From an uncultured bacterium (GTDB taxonomy: Bacteria > Oederibacteriota > PGYV01 > Palsa-1178): a DNA stretch of 64,000 bases. The notes below the pieces were generated by a model. That model did not search any database and was not told the DNA's origin. It saw nothing but the letters and a program-made list of their open reading frames with translations. The stretch lies in NCBI GenBank assembly GCA_937889595.1, contig CALAOR010000064.1, forward strand, positions 1-64,000. The letters are read 5' to 3'. Positions 36,216 through 45,679 of this stretch are shown piece by piece (the first letter of the stretch is position 1; the number at the start of each line of letters is the position of its first letter). The position numbers and the translations under genes were made by a program.

Positions 36216-37460
36216 ATGGAAAAAGTATTGTTAATAAAGCTTTATCAGAATCAGGACAAAAATGACGTTGCGTCCGATATAGAGGAGATGAAAGGCCTTA
36301 TTTCGACTGCCGGAGGGGAGTTGGTTGATGTTATTTCCCAGAAGCGGTTTGATATATCTCCTGCTTTCTATATAGGCAAGGGTAAGGCTGAAGAAATAGC
36401 CGTTACTTATAAGGAAACGGTTGATGTCATCATATTTGACGCTGATTTAAAGCCTGCCCAGGTGCGCAACCTTGAGGATGTAACCGGCAAGCGTATTGTG
36501 GACAGAACCCAGCTAATACTTGACATATTTGCCGGCCGCGCCAGGACCAATGAAGGCAAGCTTCAGGTTGAATTTGCCATGCTCAACTATATGCTGCCGA
36601 GGCTATCCGGGCGCGGGCAGGACCTGATGCAGCAGACAGGCGGCATAGGTAACAGAAAAGGGCCGGGAGAGACAAAGCTTGAAGTGGATAAAAGAAAGAT
36701 AAACATACGCATACAGAAAATAAGGAAAGAACTGGAAAACATAAAGGTAAAACGGGTGATCCAGCGCGAGCGCAGGAAAATGCTGCCGGTACCGCAAATA
36801 GCCATTGTGGGATATACAAATGCGGGAAAGACCATGCTGCTTAACAAACTGACCAACGCAGGCATGCTTTCTGAAGACAAACTTTTTGCCACGCTTGATC
36901 CCACGATCAGGCAGTTTACCCTCCCGAGCAGGTACAAAGTGCTGTTTTCAGACACGGTGGGATTTATTAAGAACCTGCCGCCGCACTTGATCGCTGCTTT
37001 CAGGGGAACTTTGGAAGAAGTCAGCGGCGCGGACATAGTCCTGCATCTCATAGATGTGACCGACCCTGCCTGGGGGGCAAAACGCGATGTGGTTTACGGC
37101 ATACTGAAGGAAATAGGGGCGTATGAAGGCAAAAAAATCATTGAAGTATTCAATAAGATAGACCTCATAAACAAGAGGCGCCGCACATTTAATGCGGATG
37201 AAGGGATTTATATTTCGGCTTTCACGGGCGAGGGGCTGGAAAAGCTTATGAAAGAGCTTGAAAAAGCAGTGGAAGTTAATTTTATTGAAAAAGAAATACT
37301 TGTTCCTGCGGGCATGGAAAAGGCCATGCAGGTTTTTTACGGGGAAGGAGTCATAGTAAAACGCAGCGATACGGAAAAAGGCATAAAGATTACGGTCAGG
37401 GCTATGGAGAAGACCTATGAAAAATACATGAAAATGGTGAAGGAGAAGCAGCGTGGATAA
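36216..37460 (+). CDS. hflX: GTPase HflX
   Basis: GRARTNEGKLQVEFAMLNYMLPRLSGRG, GPGETKLEVDKR, VGYTNAGKTMLLNKLT, DTVGFIKNLPPHLIAAFRGTLEEV. Confidence 0.96.
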   Translation: MEKVLLIKLYQNQDKNDVASDIEEMKGLISTAGGELVDVISQKRFDISPAFYIGKGKAEEIAVTYKETVDVIIFDADLKPAQVRNLEDVTGKRIVDRTQLILDIFAGRARTNEGKLQVEFAMLNYMLPRLSGRGQDLMQQTGGIGNRKGPGETKLEVDKRKINIRIQKIRKELENIKVKRVIQRERRKMLPVPQIAIVGYTNAGKTMLLNKLTNAGMLSEDKLFATLDPTIRQFTLPSRYKVLFSDTVGFIKNLPPHLIAAFRGTLEEVSGADIVLHLIDVTDPAWGAKRDVVYGILKEIGAYEGKKIIEVFNKIDLINKRRRTFNADEGIYISAFTGEGLEKLMKELEKAVEVNFIEKEILVPAGMEKAMQVFYGEGVIVKRSDTEKGIKITVRAMEKTYEKYMKMVKEKQRG

Positions 37461-38436
37461 TGTTATCAGGGTCGGCGTGGTCGGCGTGGGAAGTTTGGGC
37501 CAGCATCACGCGAGAAATTATGCGAGCATAGACGGGGTAAAATTAACATGCGTGTCAGATGTGTCTGAAAAGGGGAAAGAGATAGCGGACAGGTACGGCG
37601 CGGAATTTTTTACCGATTATAAAAAGATGCTGGACAAGGTGGACGCGGTAAGCATAGTGGTCCCTACCACCCTTCACCACAAAGTCGCAAAATTTTTTAT
37701 TGAAAATGATAAGCACATACTGCTGGAAAAGCCCATGACAGCCACCGCCAAAGAGGCGGAAGACCTGATAAGGATATATAAAAAGAAATCGGATAAGCTT
37801 ATTTTCCAGGTCGGCCATATTGAGCGTTTTAATATGGCGGTTAAAAAACTCCAGGAGCTGAAAAAAGTCCCGGTCCTTATTGAAGCAAGCAGGCTCGGCC
37901 CTTTCACCTCCCGCAGCCTTGACACGTCGGTCATACTTGACCTGATGATACATGACATCGACATCATCCTGCAGATAGTAAAGTCAAAGGTAAAGAAAAT
38001 TGACGCGATAGGCGTGCCGGTCCTTACCAAGTCCATAGATATGGCCAATGTAAGGCTGGAATTTGAAAATGGCTGCGTCGCCAATGTGACGGCCAGCAGG
38101 GTGTCGCCCAAGCGCTTAAGAAAAATCAGGGTTTTTGAAAACAACCTGTATATGTCCATAGACTACATGAGGCAGTCGATAAAAATTTATAAGGTAAAAG
38201 ACGGGCTTGAACCGGACAGAAAACTGGCCTGGTCCGACATGATGGAGATGGATTCTTTCCCCATGGAAAAAAAAGAACCGCTCGGCAGCGAACTCAGGTC
38301 GTTCGTGGATTCCATCAATGGAAAGAAAAAGACGGAAGTCACGGTATACCAGGCTTATGACGCCCTGAAAATAGTGCTGGATATAGAAAAGCAGATACAA
38401 AATAAATTCAAAAAGATAAAAGGAAATATTATTTGA
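37453..38436 (+). CDS. Gfo/Idh/MocA-family oxidoreductase
   Basis: GTG start; RVGVVGVGSLGQHHARNY, VPTTLHHKVAKFFIENDKHILLEKPMT, VGHIERFN. Confidence 0.92.
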   Translation: MDNVIRVGVVGVGSLGQHHARNYASIDGVKLTCVSDVSEKGKEIADRYGAEFFTDYKKMLDKVDAVSIVVPTTLHHKVAKFFIENDKHILLEKPMTATAKEAEDLIRIYKKKSDKLIFQVGHIERFNMAVKKLQELKKVPVLIEASRLGPFTSRSLDTSVILDLMIHDIDIILQIVKSKVKKIDAIGVPVLTKSIDMANVRLEFENGCVANVTASRVSPKRLRKIRVFENNLYMSIDYMRQSIKIYKVKDGLEPDRKLAWSDMMEMDSFPMEKKEPLGSELRSFVDSINGKKKTEVTVYQAYDALKIVLDIEKQIQNKFKKIKGNII

Positions 38437-39548
38437 AGAAGATCCTTATTTCAGCCGGCGAGGCAAGCGGTGATTTCTACGGCGCAAAGCTTGCGCTTGA
38501 GATCTTAAGGCAAAAAAAGAAAAATATAACCATAATCGGTTTTGGCGGCCCGAAGATGATCGGGGCTGGCATTGATGTAAAGTTAAACCCTGTTGAGCAC
38601 GCCGCCATAGGTTTTTGGGAAGTTATAAAGGATATATTTACCCATATTGGCCTGTACCTTAAGGCGGTCGATATACTTAAAGAAGAAAAACCGGATGTTT
38701 TGATAGTTATAGACAGTCCGGCATTCCACATGCCGCTTATAAAGCAGGCAAAAAAAATCGGTGTAAAAAAAGTCATATATTACAGCACGCCGCAGGTGTG
38801 GGTATGGAAGCCCCAAAGGATCAATGAACTTAAAAAATACACCGATTTGTGCGTAGTTGTCCTTCCTTTTGAGGAAAAGCTGCTCAAAGACGCAGGTATT
38901 AATGCCAGGTACTTCGGGCATCCTATGGCGCCGTATCTTACCCCGGCAAAACCTTCTGCCGGGGAAAAAATTGTGGGAATATTCCCGGGCAGCAGGGTAA
39001 ATGAGATTAAGTCATTTACCGAAGATATCCTCAAAGCCTGCGCGCTTGTAAAACTTTCGCTTAAGAACGTGAAGTTTGTGCTCTTTAAAGCCGATACCAT
39101 AAAGGATGAACTTATCAGTCCCTACCTGGAAAAATACCAGGGCTTAAAAATAAAAGTCGCGCAAGGCGCTGACCTTAAAATGAAGTCATCCCTGTCCGCC
39201 GCTATCGCGAAGTCCGGCACCGTGACGCTTGAACTGGCCATTATGGGGATCCCCATGGCCATCGTATACAGGGTATCCGGGTTATCGTACCTGATGATGA
39301 AAAACATAATTAAATTGAAATACGTCGGCCTGCCCAACATATTGCTTGATAAACCGGCGGTTAAGGAGTTCCTCCAGCATGATTTTAAGCCGGATAAAGT
39401 CGGGCATGAAATAACAGCCATCTTAAAAGACAAAAAATATTCGGCCGGGATAATAAGGGACCTTGATAAACTGCGGGGGAGGCGCGCGGACGCCTCAAAG
39501 GTCGTGGTAAACATTGCGCATGAAATCATCAGAGAGGCCTCCCTGTGA
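38433..39548 (+). CDS. lpxB: Lipid-A-disaccharide synthase
   Basis: ISAGEASGDFYGAKLALEI, IDSPAFHMPLIKQAKKIGVKKVIYYSTPQVWVWKPQR, LFPGSR-like IVGIFPGSRVNEI. Confidence 0.96.
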   Translation: MKKILISAGEASGDFYGAKLALEILRQKKKNITIIGFGGPKMIGAGIDVKLNPVEHAAIGFWEVIKDIFTHIGLYLKAVDILKEEKPDVLIVIDSPAFHMPLIKQAKKIGVKKVIYYSTPQVWVWKPQRINELKKYTDLCVVVLPFEEKLLKDAGINARYFGHPMAPYLTPAKPSAGEKIVGIFPGSRVNEIKSFTEDILKACALVKLSLKNVKFVLFKADTIKDELISPYLEKYQGLKIKVAQGADLKMKSSLSAAIAKSGTVTLELAIMGIPMAIVYRVSGLSYLMMKNIIKLKYVGLPNILLDKPAVKEFLQHDFKPDKVGHEITAILKDKKYSAGIIRDLDKLRGRRADASKVVVNIAHEIIREASL

Positions 39549-40843
39549 TATATATATATAATTTTTTCCTGTATATATCCGCGGTTATTGCCTTGCCTTT
39601 CATCCTGATCCTGCTTGTATTCAATAAAAAGTGGCGACAAAGCCTGCCGGAACGTTTCGGATTTATTAGCAGGGAATACCTCGCTGAAATACGCGGTAAA
39701 AATGCTATATGGTTCCACGCGGCTTCTGCCGGGGAAGTGCAGGCATTGGCTCCCGTAATCAAGGAATTCAAACTTATGAAGCCGGACAAGTGCCTGTTTG
39801 TAACCACTACAAGCCTGAACGGAAAGAAAAAAATTGAAAAAGAACTGCAGGGAGTGATCAACTGCGGTTTCCTGCTTCCCCTGGACATTGATTTCATTAT
39901 AAAAGGCGTGGTTGACAGGATAAAGCCCGGGGCCCTCGTGGTGGTTGAAACCGAGCTCTGGCCAAATCTTTTAAACTCCGCTAAAAACAGGAAAATTCCT
40001 GTTATCATGATTAACGGCAGGTTATCCGTAAAAAGTTTCAGGTTATATTACGCGTTCAGGTTCTTTTTTTCATGGGTTCTCAACAGGTTTGACATGCTCA
40101 TAGTGCAGAGCGAGAAAATGCTGCGCAGGTTAAGGCGCCTGGGAGTCACGCAAAAAAAGATAATTATTATGTATAACACCAAATACTCGTTTGAAATTGA
40201 TTCAACCCGCGCGGACGGGATAAGGCGTACGGATAAAAAAGGCAAAACTATCGTGGTGGCCGGGTCGATCAGGGAAGGCGAGGAAGAGACCGTTATAAGA
40301 GGGTTTGTTTCTTCCGGCGTGAAAGATTCCGTGCTTGTAATAGCGCCCAGGCACTTAAACAGGGTGGCGGTTATTGAAAAACTTCTCTCAACGGCCGGCT
40401 TAAAGTACGCATTGTGGAGCACTTTCAGGGATTATGGGCGCATCACGCAGTATGACGCTGTTATTATAAATACCATAGGCGACCTTTCGTATGTTTACAC
40501 CGCGGGTGACGCGGCGATAATCGGCGGGGGATTCATGAAGTTCGGCGGTCATAACCCCATGGAAGCGGCCGCGGCCGGCCTTCCGCTGATAATGGGTCCT
40601 AATATGTTTAATTTCGAGGACACCGCGGACCAGTTTATAAAGAACGGCGGCGCATACAGGGCTGATTCCGCGGAGCAAATAGCTGAAAAGCTTAAACTCC
40701 TTATGTCGGACAAAGCGCTGAGGATCTCAAACGGGGAACAGAACAGGAAAATCGTCGAGCGTTTCCGAGGTTCCGCGTCAACCACCGCGATGCTGATAGA
40801 CGAAGTGCTGATTGATTTTAATACGGAGAAAACAAATGCTTGA
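39545..40843 (+). CDS. waaA: 3-deoxy-D-manno-octulosonic acid (Kdo) transferase
   Basis: IWFHAASAGEVQALAPVI, VVETELWPNLL, GGGFMKFGGHNPMEAAAAGLPLIMGPNMFNFED. Confidence 0.95.
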   Translation: MIYIYNFFLYISAVIALPFILILLVFNKKWRQSLPERFGFISREYLAEIRGKNAIWFHAASAGEVQALAPVIKEFKLMKPDKCLFVTTTSLNGKKKIEKELQGVINCGFLLPLDIDFIIKGVVDRIKPGALVVVETELWPNLLNSAKNRKIPVIMINGRLSVKSFRLYYAFRFFFSWVLNRFDMLIVQSEKMLRRLRRLGVTQKKIIIMYNTKYSFEIDSTRADGIRRTDKKGKTIVVAGSIREGEEETVIRGFVSSGVKDSVLVIAPRHLNRVAVIEKLLSTAGLKYALWSTFRDYGRITQYDAVIINTIGDLSYVYTAGDAAIIGGGFMKFGGHNPMEAAAAGLPLIMGPNMFNFEDTADQFIKNGGAYRADSAEQIAEKLKLLMSDKALRISNGEQNRKIVERFRGSASTTAMLIDEVLIDFNTEKTNA

Positions 40844-41930
40844 AAACTTTTGGTATCAGACAATATCAAAGAAAAAAAGGAACCTGCGGGAATTATTATT
40901 TTTCTGGTTCCTGACAGCGCTGTCGTTTCTTTACGGCGCCGGTCTTTTGTTCAGAAAAGCGCTCTATAAGCTGAATATTATCAAAGCAAGATCATACGGG
41001 GTAAAAGTCATCTGCGCGGGAAATATAACCATGGGAGGCACGGGCAAAACCCCTTTTATAGAAGAAATGGCAAAACGGCTGATCCGCGACGAAAAAAATG
41101 TGGTCATAGTATGCAAGGGATACAGGCGGGATAAAAAGAAGCCCATTGACGTTGTCTCCGACGGCCTGCAGATACTTTTAAAGCAGAGGTACGCGGGTGA
41201 TGAAGCCTACATGCTTGCCAGGGCTGTCAATAAGGCAAAAGTAATAGTTGCCGACAATAAGTTACAGGGACTCGCGTACGCGGCGGAACTTTTTAAGCCC
41301 GATTATATCCTTTTGGACGACGGTTTTCAAAAGCGTGGCGATATAGCAGGCGCTTTCCAATGCGTCCTGATAGATGCCATAAATCCGGTTGGGTTCGGCA
41401 GGTTGTTCCCGGCTGGCATGCTGAGGGAACCCATGAATGAAATAAAAAGAGCCGACGCGGTCCTTATCACGAACACAAATCTGGCAGATCCGGGAAAAGT
41501 TGAAAAAATAAAGGAAATGGTGCTGCTTTTTAATAAAAACATGAAAATCTTTGAAAGCGAGCACCAGCCCAAAATGATCTATAATGTTTCGACCGGCGAA
41601 AAATCCGATCTTGGGGCAATAAATGAAAAAAAGATCATTGCCTTTTCAAGCATAGGCAACCCTGTGGGTTTTGAAAAAACATTAAAGGCCCTCGGGGCGC
41701 ATGTGATCGTGGGCCTGCGGTTTCGCGACCATCACAGGGTCGATAAGAAAGAAATGGAAGCAATCATGAAACTATATGAAAGCACCAAAGCGTCCATGAT
41801 AATTACGACTGAAAAAGACGAGGTTAAACTGAATAAGAAACACATAATAGACAACAGGGTATTTGCCTTAAAGATAGGGATGTTCATAAAAAATGTAAAG
41901 GAACTTGAGAAAAAAATGAGGATATCGTGA
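40836..41930 (+). CDS. lpxK: Tetraacyldisaccharide 4'-kinase
   Basis: VICAGNITMGGTGKTPFIEEMAKRL, GDEAYMLARAV, LLDDGFQKRGD, GFGRLFPAGMLREPMNEIKRAD. Confidence 0.95.
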   Translation: MLENFWYQTISKKKRNLRELLFFWFLTALSFLYGAGLLFRKALYKLNIIKARSYGVKVICAGNITMGGTGKTPFIEEMAKRLIRDEKNVVIVCKGYRRDKKKPIDVVSDGLQILLKQRYAGDEAYMLARAVNKAKVIVADNKLQGLAYAAELFKPDYILLDDGFQKRGDIAGAFQCVLIDAINPVGFGRLFPAGMLREPMNEIKRADAVLITNTNLADPGKVEKIKEMVLLFNKNMKIFESEHQPKMIYNVSTGEKSDLGAINEKKIIAFSSIGNPVGFEKTLKALGAHVIVGLRFRDHHRVDKKEMEAIMKLYESTKASMIITTEKDEVKLNKKHIIDNRVFALKIGMFIKNVKELEKKMRIS

Positions 41931-42871
41931 AAAAGGCGCTTGTAATCAGGCTTTCGTCGGCCGGCGACATATTGATCACAAACAAGCTTATAGCCGGTTT
42001 AAAACAGTCGGGTTATCAGGTACATTTATTATGCAAGGAAAAGTTCAGCCAGGCAGGCATGGCTGCCGGAGCTGACAGGGTAATAAAATATCCGTCAAGC
42101 ATGTTATCCGCCGCATCCATTTTATCCCGGGAAAATTACGACGCTGTCGTGGACCTGCAGGATAATCTCAGGTCATTTTTGCTTAAAGTGCTGGTTAAGA
42201 GCGGCTATACAAAGGTTTATAACAAGGACACTGTCAGGCGCAGGCTTATGGTCCTTTTTAAATGGTTTTTAAAGGATACAAAAAGTGTATCTGAAAAATA
42301 CCTGGAAGCTGCCGCGGGCCTAACGCCCGGCGACAATGCCGTCAAAAAGAAAAGCAAATCGTCCTTGAGGAAGAAACCTGTTATAAATGTTCTGATCCAT
42401 GACGGCGCCAGATGGAAAAATAAACGCTGGCCGTATTTTAAGGAGCTGGTCAAGGGGCTCCTGAAACTTAAGAAAGTCCGCGTCACTTTAACGGGCGTAA
42501 AAGATGAGGTTGATAATTACAGCCCTTTGTTATATCATAAAGACAGGCGGGTCAGGGACCTGACAGGTAAGACGGATTTTACTGGTCTGCTCAAAGAGAT
42601 ACGCGGGGCCGATGTGTTCGTGGGCAATGATACTGCCGCTGCGCATGCGGCCCGGCTTTATGAAAAACCGGCGCTTATATTCCTGGGGCCCACGGTACAG
42701 GCATTCGGGTTTATAACAGAAAAGGATTTTATAATAATGGAAAACAGGGAACTTATGTGCAGACCATGCGATTTGCACGGCGGTGATAAGTGCCCGATCG
42801 GGAGTTTTGACTGCATGAAGTCAATCCCGCCCTCTGAAGCGTTACAGAAGATAAAAAAAATAATTTCCTGA
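41927..42871 (+). CDS. Glycosyltransferase family 9 (heptosyltransferase-like)
   Basis: VIRLSSAGDILITNKLIAGLKQ, GADVFVGNDTAAAHAARLYEKPALIFLGPT, CRPCDLHGGDKCPIGSFDCM. Confidence 0.9.
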   Translation: MKKALVIRLSSAGDILITNKLIAGLKQSGYQVHLLCKEKFSQAGMAAGADRVIKYPSSMLSAASILSRENYDAVVDLQDNLRSFLLKVLVKSGYTKVYNKDTVRRRLMVLFKWFLKDTKSVSEKYLEAAAGLTPGDNAVKKKSKSSLRKKPVINVLIHDGARWKNKRWPYFKELVKGLLKLKKVRVTLTGVKDEVDNYSPLLYHKDRRVRDLTGKTDFTGLLKEIRGADVFVGNDTAAAHAARLYEKPALIFLGPTVQAFGFITEKDFIIMENRELMCRPCDLHGGDKCPIGSFDCMKSIPPSEALQKIKKIIS

Positions 42872-42879
42872 GGTTATGA

Positions 42880-43944
42880 ATGGCACAACCATTTAATCCG
42901 TCGAAAGTAAAGGAAAAGGAAAAGAAAAGGGTACTTAACGCCAAACAGATCAACTTAAAGCAGTTCTCAAAACTTCTTGTGATAGCTCCTTTTTCCATAG
43001 AAGACTTCATTTTATGCACGCCTGCCATAGCGGCCCTAAAAGACGCCATGCCGCCTGAAGGCAGGATAACCGTGCTTGTATCCGACGACGTGCTGAAAGT
43101 TTCCAGAGGCTGCAAATATATAGACCGGGCGCTTCTTATCAGGTCAATAAACCCATTCGCGGTTGTTTCCACGCTTGCTGCGGTTAACGCGGCCAAGTAC
43201 CAGCTCGTAATAAGTTTTAACCAGGACCTGTTGACCGCTGTAATGACAGGCGCGGCCACGTTCGCGAAGGCGCGGGTAGCTTACGCCGTGAAAGACGAGA
43301 AGAGCCTGTACAACCGCCTTCACAACCTGCTTTTGTATTCAAATGACACTTCGCAGCATAAGATAATAAAATATTTAAACCTTGCCAGGTTCATAGGCGC
43401 GAATTCATATGATTTTATACCCAAGCTGTCCATACCCGGCGAAGATTTCGCTTTTGCCAAGGATTTTCTCAGAAAGAACAACATTACAGGCTCCGACATC
43501 CTTGTCGGGGTGCATCCGTCGTCCAAAAACGGTAAAAAGCGGTGGTCCATCGGCAAGTTCCAGCAGCTCACAAACAACCTGACGGATAAATATGGATGTA
43601 AAATTGTTGTTTTCGCGCATAAGGATGAGCATGTCCGCTTAAATGAATACATGGTTGTCACGAAAAAGAAAGCTATCGTGGTTGATACGGACGATTACAT
43701 GAAGATGGCGGCCATATCCAGGTTTTTGTACTGCTTTGTCTGCAATGAAACTGATTTCATGCATGTTTTTGCGCCTTTTACAAATATTGTGGCCATATGG
43801 GGAAATACCGACCCGGAAGAAAACAGGCCCGCGGGCCAGCATAATGAAATACTGACCTCGCCTGACGGGAATGCCGATTCCATACCGGTCTCAGCGGTCA
43901 CCGATGCTGTCGGTAAATTCATATCACAAAATGAACGTGCATGA
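42880..43944 (+). CDS. Glycosyltransferase family 9-like protein
   Basis: VIAPFSIEDFILCTPAIAALKDAMP; VGVHPSSKNGKKRW; FTNIVAIWGNTDPEENRPAG; divergent C-terminal half. Confidence 0.78.
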   Translation: MAQPFNPSKVKEKEKKRVLNAKQINLKQFSKLLVIAPFSIEDFILCTPAIAALKDAMPPEGRITVLVSDDVLKVSRGCKYIDRALLIRSINPFAVVSTLAAVNAAKYQLVISFNQDLLTAVMTGAATFAKARVAYAVKDEKSLYNRLHNLLLYSNDTSQHKIIKYLNLARFIGANSYDFIPKLSIPGEDFAFAKDFLRKNNITGSDILVGVHPSSKNGKKRWSIGKFQQLTNNLTDKYGCKIVVFAHKDEHVRLNEYMVVTKKKAIVVDTDDYMKMAAISRFLYCFVCNETDFMHVFAPFTNIVAIWGNTDPEENRPAGQHNEILTSPDGNADSIPVSAVTDAVGKFISQNERA

Positions 43945-45635
43945 AAATAAGCGCGGCTGTTGTAACTTTCAATGAAGAATCCAATCTTGAACGCTGTTTA
44001 AAAAGCCTGGATTTCTGCGATGAGATCGTGATCGTGGATTCCAAAAGTACGGACAAGACGGTATCCATCGCCCGCAAGCATACAAAAAATATATTTTCCC
44101 GCGATTTCACCGGCTTTTCCGATATAAAAAACTTTGCGCTGGACAGGTGTAAAAATCCGTGGATATTGTCAATTGACGCGGATGAAGAAATAAGTTCCGC
44201 GCTGAAAGAAAAAATAAAAGAAATTGCCGCGGTCAACGGCGCTCTTGACGGGTATTATATCAAAAGATCGGATTTTTTCCTCGGAAGACAGATCGGGCAC
44301 TGCGGCTGGGACAGGGATTACCAGTTGAGGCTGTTTAAGAAATCAAAAGGCAGGTTTGACGGCAAGCCGGTGCACGAGTCCGTCAAAATAAACGGGGCAA
44401 CCGGGAAAATAAACGAAATTATTTATCATTATTCCTATCCAAACAGCCTGGTTTACTTCAATAAAATGAACCGGTATACCTCCATGCAGGCGGATGAAAA
44501 ACGCAAAGGTATGCTTGTCTTTAGGATACTTTTCGCGCCATTCCTGAAATTTTTCAGAATGTACTTCCTTAAAGCCGGGTTCCTTGACGGGTTCCAGGGT
44601 TTTGTTTTAAGCGTATACAGCGGTTTTTCCGAATTTGTCAAGTTCGCCAAGATGCTGGAGAGGGCCCGGGAGGCCGGCAAAGGGGCCATACTGCTGCGGG
44701 CGCCGAACTGGATAGGCGACGCGGTAATGATGACATTTGCGCTAAGGGAAGCAAAAAGGCTGTATAAAAAAGTGTTTGTCGCGGTGCCCAACGCCGGGGT
44801 TAAGGAAATACTGGAAGGCAATCCTTATATAGAGCGTATAATACAATATGACAGGAAGTCTTTGCGTTCGACGCTGCAGGCGGCAGCTATCCTGAAAAAA
44901 GAGAACATCGGCACAGGTGTATCTTTTTCGCCGTCGCTCTCTTCGTATTTATTCCTGCTTTTATCCGGCGTGAAAGTCAGGGCGGGATATGCATCGGATA
45001 TGGGCGGCTTGCTCCTGAACTACACGTACAAACAGGACTTAAGCCACAAAAGGGAGCATGTGACCGAAGAATACAAAAAACTCCTGTATCTGGTCAATAA
45101 CGGCTTTGATTTTTCAGGCGCAAAACAGGAACTATTCCCCAAACAAACGCCGGCTGCTTCGCGCGCGGGGAAAAATATCTTAATAGCGCCTTTCGCCAAG
45201 TTCGGGCCGTCAAAAATGTGGCCCATGGAAAACTATGTTGAACTGATAAAACTTATCCTGAAAAAACAAAAAAAGGCGATTATTACAATAACCGGCCTTA
45301 TGGAGGATAATAGCTTCGTGTTGCCAAAAGAAATTATTGATGATAAAAGGTTCGTGGATTTACGCGGCGCTGATTTAAACCGGGTAATGTCGACGGCCCA
45401 GAATTCTGATTTATTCATAGGAAACGACTCGGGTATCATGCATATTGCGGATGCTTTTGAAGTCCCCATTATCGTCATATACGGCTCAACCGCGCCGTAT
45501 TGGGGCGGCCCCATAGCGTCAAAAGCAGAGCAGTTCTACGAAGGCCTGGATTGCCAGCCGTGTTTTAAAAAAATATGCAGGTTCGGGCACTACAATTGCC
45601 TGAAGAATATAAAACCCGAAGATGTGTTTAAGTAG
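43941..45635 (+). CDS. Fusion of GT2 (WaaE/KdtX-like) and GT9 heptosyltransferase
   Basis: ISAAVVTFNEESNLERCLKSLDFCDEIVIVDSKSTDKT...SIDADEEIS then ILLRAPNWIGDAVMMTFALREAK...LFIGNDSGIMHIADAFEVPIIVIYGSTAP...CQPCFKKICRFGHYNCL. Confidence 0.92.
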   Translation: MKISAAVVTFNEESNLERCLKSLDFCDEIVIVDSKSTDKTVSIARKHTKNIFSRDFTGFSDIKNFALDRCKNPWILSIDADEEISSALKEKIKEIAAVNGALDGYYIKRSDFFLGRQIGHCGWDRDYQLRLFKKSKGRFDGKPVHESVKINGATGKINEIIYHYSYPNSLVYFNKMNRYTSMQADEKRKGMLVFRILFAPFLKFFRMYFLKAGFLDGFQGFVLSVYSGFSEFVKFAKMLERAREAGKGAILLRAPNWIGDAVMMTFALREAKRLYKKVFVAVPNAGVKEILEGNPYIERIIQYDRKSLRSTLQAAAILKKENIGTGVSFSPSLSSYLFLLLSGVKVRAGYASDMGGLLLNYTYKQDLSHKREHVTEEYKKLLYLVNNGFDFSGAKQELFPKQTPAASRAGKNILIAPFAKFGPSKMWPMENYVELIKLILKKQKKAIITITGLMEDNSFVLPKEIIDDKRFVDLRGADLNRVMSTAQNSDLFIGNDSGIMHIADAFEVPIIVIYGSTAPYWGGPIASKAEQFYEGLDCQPCFKKICRFGHYNCLKNIKPEDVFK

Positions 45636-45679
45636 GTAATTAAGTACATCAGATAGCGGTATGGAACCGGACAGAAACG

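Noticed and set aside
43941-45635. Frameshift-joined pair rather than true fusion
   Set aside because: The reading frame is continuous across the GT2-GT9 junction with no internal stop.
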